The notes below the pieces were generated by a model. That model had not been told where the DNA came from, did no database searches, and saw only the letters and a program-made list of their open reading frames with translations. This document shows positions 60,488-64,000 of a stretch of 64,000 nucleotides of DNA, piece by piece (within the stretch, counting starts at the first letter, position 1; the number at the start of each line of letters is the position of its first letter). A program made the position numbers and the translations under genes. This stretch comes from Nocardia takedensis NBRC 100417. Its GTDB lineage: Bacteria; Actinomycetota; Actinomycetes; Mycobacteriales; Mycobacteriaceae. The stretch covers positions 1-64,000 of the forward strand of contig NZ_BAGG01000052.1 in NCBI RefSeq assembly GCF_000308695.1, read 5' to 3'.

Positions 60488-60800
60488 TTCCGTTCCGGTG
60501 GACGTGTCACCGAATGCCCAGCTCACGGCCGAAAACCGCCGGTAACCGATAAGTGACCAGCGTCACTCCGAGGCGAGGAATTCCGCCGTATCCGGCGCTC
60601 AACTGTGGTTTTGTCAACGGTTGCGCCCGGCGTGCGCGGAAAATCGGATGAATCCTGTCGGTGTGGCGCGGAATACTCACCGGCGCTCGATGAGTTCGAG
60701 CAGCTGATCCCGTCTCGAACTTCGAGGCGCCGGAACGAACCGGCGCCGGCATCACCAGCCCGGATGCCACCCGCGACCACGCCCACCCGGAGGTAACCCG
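60488..60800. other. Leader region of the MFS exporter gene
   Basis: This 313-bp stretch upstream of the exporter has no gene. It is less GC-rich around 60535-60680, as for a promoter; no clear operator palindrome was found. Confidence 0.35.
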
Positions 60801-62327
60801 ATGTCCGCTCCACCAGCCGAACCTCTCGCCGGAGGCCGGACCCCGACCGTCATCCGCGTGCTGGTCCTCGCCACCTTCGTGGTGATCCTCAACGAGACCA
60901 TCATGATCAACGCGATCCCGCGTCTGATGTCGGACCTGCACGTCACCGACCGGGCCGCGCAGTGGGTCTCCACCGCGTTCATGCTCACCATGGCCGCGGT
61001 CATCCCGACCACCGGGTGGTTCCTGCAACGCGTCACCACCCGCACCGCCTACAGCCTCGCCATGGGCGTGTTCCTGTTCGGCACCGCGCTCTCGGCCGTC
61101 GCGCCGTCGTTCGCGGTGCTGCTCATCGGCCGCGTCATCCAGGCGTTCGGCACCGCGGTCATGATGCCGCTGCTGATGACCACCCTGATGACGGTCGTCC
61201 CCGAACAGGACCGCGGCCGTGTCATGGGCAACGTCACCCTGGCCATCTCCGTCGCCCCCGCGATGGGGCCGGTCATCTCCGGCGCGGTGTTGCAGATCGG
61301 TTCGTGGCGTTGGCTGTTCGTGCTGGTCCTGCCGATCGCGGGCATCATCACCTGGCTCGGGCTGCGCAAGCTGGAGAACATCGGCGAACCGCAGACCGGT
61401 GACATCGACATCGTCAGCGTCATCGCCGCGGCCCTCGGCTTCGGCAGCCTGGTGTTCGGCCTGAGCCGCTTCGAGGGCGGCAATTTCGCGGCCCCCGCCC
61501 TGATCGTCGCCGCGGGCGCCGCTCTGATCGCCGGTTTCGTGTTCCGCCAGTTGCGCCTGCAACGCGTGGGCACCCCGCTGCTGGACCTGCGGGTCCTGCT
61601 GTCGGGCACCTACAGCAAGTCGGTGGCGCTGATGTCGCTGGCGTTCATGGCGATGATGGGCTCGATGATCCTGCTGCCGCTGTACCTGCAGAACCTGCGC
61701 GGGCTGAGCCCGCTGGCCACCGGCCTGCTGGTGATGCCGGGCGGTCTGGCGATGGGGCTGCTCGGCCCCACCATCGGCCGCCTGTTCGACCGGTTCGGTG
61801 GTCGCTGGCTGGTCATCCCGGGCGCGGTCGGCATCGCGGTCGCGCTGGCGGGCTTCACCGCCATCTCGATGACCATGCCGTACTGGCAGCTGCTGGGCCT
61901 GCACATCCTGCTGATGGTGTCGCTGGCGGCGACCTTCACCCCGGTCTTCACCCTCGGTCTCGGCGCGCTCCCCACGCACCTGTACTCGCACGGCAGCTCG
62001 ATGCTGGGCACCCTGCAACAGGTCGCCGCGGCCTTCGGCACCGCCCTTGTGGTCACCGTCATGTCCACCCGCAGCACCACCCTCATCGAAGGCGGCACCG
62101 ACCCGGTCACCGCCCACCTCGACGGCACCCGCCTGGCCTTCCTCGTCTCCGCCGCCCTGGCCCTGATCGTCATCGTGGTCGCGATCCTGCTCCCCAACCG
62201 CCCGGAGTCCCCCCTCCACGGCCACGGCCCGACCCCCGACGACAAGGAACCCGTCCAGGACACGGACACCCCGGTCGACATCACCAAGCCCCGCACCGAC
62301 CCCACCCCGGAACTGGTCAAGGGCTGA
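60801..62327 (+). CDS. MFS multidrug exporter, DHA2/EmrB-QacA family
   Basis: The 508-residue transporter has about 14 hydrophobic helices and the DHA2 hallmarks: LNETIMINAIPRLMSDL (helix 1, D1-like), IGRVIQAFGTAVMMPLL, motif C SVAPAMGPVISGAVLQ near residue 155. The C-terminal tail (about 45 residues) is hydrophilic and Asp/Pro/Thr-rich. ATG 60801 follows CGGAGGTAACCCG. Proton-driven export of drugs or cell products is likely; the substrate is unknown. No regulator gene is adjacent. Confidence 0.92.
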   Translation: MSAPPAEPLAGGRTPTVIRVLVLATFVVILNETIMINAIPRLMSDLHVTDRAAQWVSTAFMLTMAAVIPTTGWFLQRVTTRTAYSLAMGVFLFGTALSAVAPSFAVLLIGRVIQAFGTAVMMPLLMTTLMTVVPEQDRGRVMGNVTLAISVAPAMGPVISGAVLQIGSWRWLFVLVLPIAGIITWLGLRKLENIGEPQTGDIDIVSVIAAALGFGSLVFGLSRFEGGNFAAPALIVAAGAALIAGFVFRQLRLQRVGTPLLDLRVLLSGTYSKSVALMSLAFMAMMGSMILLPLYLQNLRGLSPLATGLLVMPGGLAMGLLGPTIGRLFDRFGGRWLVIPGAVGIAVALAGFTAISMTMPYWQLLGLHILLMVSLAATFTPVFTLGLGALPTHLYSHGSSMLGTLQQVAAAFGTALVVTVMSTRSTTLIEGGTDPVTAHLDGTRLAFLVSAALALIVIVVAILLPNRPESPLHGHGPTPDDKEPVQDTDTPVDITKPRTDPTPELVKG

Positions 62328-62338
62328 TTCTCTCCCTC

Positions 62339-62370
62339 GAGCCCCTGCGGATTCCTTTCCGCAGGGGCTC
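62339..62370. terminator. Bidirectional terminator after the MFS gene
   Basis: GAGCCCCTGCGGA (62339-62351) pairs perfectly with 62358-62370 around TTCCTT. It lies 12 bases after the MFS stop and overlaps the stop of the convergent HicB-like gene. Confidence 0.88.
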
Positions 62371-62635
62371 AGTACTTTTCGAACACACCGTCGGCGTACC
62401 CCCAGCGAAGCAAGCGGGTCGAAGCCGTGGCGAACTCGTCGACCGATCCGACAGCTCGACCTGTGGTCAGGTCCAGGTCGAAACACTCGCGAGAAACCCC
62501 CAACACCTGCGCGATCATCATCCGGGCCACCTCGGGGACCGATCGTTTGTCCGTGGTCACCGACCATCGGTCGACAGCCGGAACCCGCACGATCCAATCG
62601 GATCCGCAGCAGTGCACCGTGACCAGATACCGCAT
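62369..62635 (-). CDS. HicB-like small protein
   Basis: The 88-residue protein has the HicB-type beta-alpha start MRYLVTVHCCGSDWIVRVPAVDR and a helix with VPEVARMMIAQVLGVS, as in actinobacterial type II antitoxins of the HicB fold. ATG 62635 has AGAGGGG upstream; an upstream frame to 62782 is rejected as it lacks a site. No HicA (small double-stranded RNA-binding toxin) gene is adjacent, so it is either an orphan antitoxin or a general HicB-like regulator. Two cysteines in a row near residue 10 are unusual. Confidence 0.6.
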   Translation of the reverse strand: MRYLVTVHCCGSDWIVRVPAVDRWSVTTDKRSVPEVARMMIAQVLGVSRECFDLDLTTGRAVGSVDEFATASTRLLRWGYADGVFEKY

Positions 62636-62850
62636 GACATCCCCTCTCCATTGGTCGGCGGCCCGGTACCGGGACAGTCCACCGGTATCGGGCGCCGAGG
62701 CGAGGGTAGGAGCTCGCGAGGTGGGCAGGCCACGCTCATGCACGACTATGCAAGGGTTGTCCGATTCGCTGGCGCACAGCATATTTCGCGGTCAGACTTC
62801 GGACAGCACACACATCATGCCCGTGCATGAATGACCGAAGGGGTGAGGTT

Positions 62851-63180
62851 ATGGCGCTCAGGTTCTTGGGTAGAGGCGGCAGCGAAGCCAGCGGCTGCCC
62901 GTCGATCTACGAGACGGACGAGGGCAGCTTCTTGGTTCAAGGGTGGGTCACGGGCCGGCCCGATGTGGTGGAAATACCCCATCTTCTGACAGGATTCGTT
63001 CCCGACGACGCGTTCCTGGGAGCGACATTGACCGACACGGGCCGGGGGACCTTCTCGATCAACGGCAGGCCGGTGGTCGATGCCGAGACTCTGGGACAAC
63101 TCGAGTTGGCCGAAGACGAGGCCGCTGTCGAGGTCGAGAAGAAGGTGAGGACCTACTTCGGTGCTGCTGGTCGAGAATGA
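62851..63180 (+). CDS. Protein of unknown function upstream of DUF6879
   Basis: The 109-residue protein starts at ATG 62851 with GGGGTGAGG upstream. It contains CPSIYETDEGSFLVQGWVT, HLLTGFVPDDAFLGATLTDTG and ends with a helix (ELAEDEAAVEVEKKVRTYFG). It overlaps the DUF6879 gene by 20 bases. Similar small proteins often precede DUF6879/XRE modules in actinomycetes. I do not know the function. Confidence 0.7.
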   Translation: MALRFLGRGGSEASGCPSIYETDEGSFLVQGWVTGRPDVVEIPHLLTGFVPDDAFLGATLTDTGRGTFSINGRPVVDAETLGQLELAEDEAAVEVEKKVRTYFGAAGRE

Positions 63181-63673
63181 TCCGTGGCCGGATTGGTTTC
63201 GCGGTCTACGCCGGAGCGCATTTCATCTCGAGGTCCGCGACTCGTACTCGGAGCCCGCGGAGAACGAACGTCTGCGTGCGTTTCTGGCCGGCGAGGAACC
63301 ACCCGAGGAGGAACCTGTCCCGTGGCACGCGCTCATGCGGGAGACCACCCAGCGGGGGGTCTCGGTGTCGCGGGTCAGGGTCGTCACCGAGCCGCTGTCC
63401 GACTACCACCGGTGGTTGTTGACGATCACGGCGCGCAACATCGCCTCCGGAGAGGATATTCGCTACGTGCCTCGGCACCTCGCCGGGACGGTTCCCGCCG
63501 ATGATTTCTGGTTGTTCGATGACGAGTGGGTGGTCTACAACGTGGTGGACGAAATCGGGCGCCCGCGCGGAGCGGCGGTGACGATCGACCCGTCCGTCGC
63601 CGAATACGCGCGGGCTTCGCGAGATCGACTCTGGACATCGGCGGTCCCGTTCTCGTCTTACGCCGCCGGGTGA
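63161..63673 (+). CDS. DUF6879 family protein
   Basis: The 170-residue protein matches the DUF6879 family by its SAFHLEVRDSYSEPAENERL start, VSVSRVRVVTEPLSDYHRWL (typical RVRVV.EPLSDY) and EDIRYVPRHLAGTVPADDFW with LFDDEWVVYNVVDE. GTG 63161 lies inside the previous gene. The next gene, an XRE regulator, overlaps its stop (GTGA). DUF6879 is a frequent partner of XRE/DUF5753 regulators, comparable to DUF397. Molecular role unknown. Confidence 0.88.
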   Translation: MLLVENDPWPDWFRGLRRSAFHLEVRDSYSEPAENERLRAFLAGEEPPEEEPVPWHALMRETTQRGVSVSRVRVVTEPLSDYHRWLLTITARNIASGEDIRYVPRHLAGTVPADDFWLFDDEWVVYNVVDEIGRPRGAAVTIDPSVAEYARASRDRLWTSAVPFSSYAAG

Positions 63674-64000
63674 CCGCATCGGTTCAACAGCAGCGCGAAG
63701 CTCTCGGTAGGAGGCTCCGCGAGCTTCGCGCCGCGGCCGGCCTGTCCGGTGCGGAGCTCGCGCGGCGGGCCGGATGGCACCAGACGAAGGTTCCGAAACT
63801 GGAGTACGGGCGAATCAAAGCTTCCGACAACGATATTCGGGCCTACTGTCGGCACACCGGCAGCCATGGCGAACTGGCTGATCTTCTCGCGACCCGAAAC
63901 AATCTCGAATCGGCATATGTCGAATGGCGCAAGCGGCTCGGAGCGGGCACACGTCAACGGCAGCAGACGTTGGTCGAGTTGACGGACAAGGCGAGCATCA
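63670..64000 (+). CDS. XRE-family regulator, C-terminus beyond window
   Basis: The gene starts at GTG 63670 and is cut by the right edge after 110 codons. The helix-turn-helix is REALGRRLRELRAAAGLSGA then LARRAGWHQTKVPKLEYGRI (near residues 10-45), followed by RNNLESAYVEWRKRLGAG, the usual link into a DUF5753 domain. It is the third XRE/partner module in the window. The start overlaps the DUF6879 stop. Confidence 0.85.
   Translation, partial: MTASVQQQREALGRRLRELRAAAGLSGAELARRAGWHQTKVPKLEYGRIKASDNDIRAYCRHTGSHGELADLLATRNNLESAYVEWRKRLGAGTRQRQQTLVELTDKASI

Noticed and set aside
60507..62651. 714-codon minus-strand frame opposite the MFS exporter
   Set aside because: Antisense shadow, Asp/Gln/His-rich; the exporter frame has clear transmembrane periodicity.

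Overview
The window is very GC-rich DNA (often above 70 percent G+C, near-saturated GC3, frequent GTG starts, ATGA/GTGA stop-start overlaps) from an actinomycete of the Mycobacteriales. The first third has the same gene order as Mycobacterium tuberculosis Rv1691 to Rv1713. Together with the DUF4254, DUF5753, DUF397 and DUF6879 genes, a mycofactocin locus and a CYP130 ortholog, this points to Nocardia or a close relative. That assignment is an inference from family content, not from a database search.

Region 1 (about 1-21400) is a conserved housekeeping block on the plus strand: a TPR protein with a huge RGG-like disordered N-terminus, a HAD phosphatase, an Rv1693-like small protein, tlyA, nadK, recN, steA, mctB/steB, pyrG, a Nudix ADP-ribose pyrophosphatase, xerD, parA, scpA, scpB, rluB, cmk and der. 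These genes cover rRNA modification, NADP and CTP supply, DNA repair, cell separation, and chromosome dimer resolution, partition and condensation. Between recN and steA the block is interrupted by an SRPBCC gene, the C-terminal half of a flavin monooxygenase and a SHOCT membrane protein.

Region 2 (about 21400-35200) is a mosaic of small regulatory and metabolic units: a short SARP-type regulator, a convergent DUF397/XRE pair, an MmyB-type XRE regulator, the CYP130-TetR operon behind a perfect KstR-like palindrome, an MBL hydrolase, a 51-residue Cys-containing protein, a CPBP protease with an NAD(P)H-binding epimerase-like protein, a TetR/acyl-CoA dehydrogenase divergent pair, an SRPBCC-ArsR operon with an 18-bp palindromic operator, the mycofactocin genes mftA, mftB and mftC without mftD, E or F, and a hemerythrin.

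Region 3 (about 35200-54700) holds a 1,092-residue AfsR-type regulator, an OafA-like acyltransferase, a carotenoid cleavage oxygenase, an operon of XRE regulator, S-adenosyl methyltransferase and tandem-DUF397 protein, an unknown gene with DUF4254 and FkbM methyltransferase genes, an endolysin-like amidase, a self-contained ferredoxin/ferredoxin reductase/cytochrome P450 operon, and a divergent three-gene nitrate/sulfonate-type ABC importer.

Region 4 (about 54700-64000) carries an archaeal/eukaryotic-type prolyl-tRNA synthetase, a zinc alcohol dehydrogenase, a possibly SUKH-like protein, an aspartyl/asparaginyl hydroxylase-like dioxygenase, an SDR, a DHA2-type MFS exporter, a HicB-like orphan, and a three-gene unknown/DUF6879/XRE module cut by the right edge. 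No rRNA, tRNA, CRISPR array, transposase or insertion sequence was recognised. Ten or more GC-rich hairpins, mostly at convergent gene ends, are annotated as terminators.
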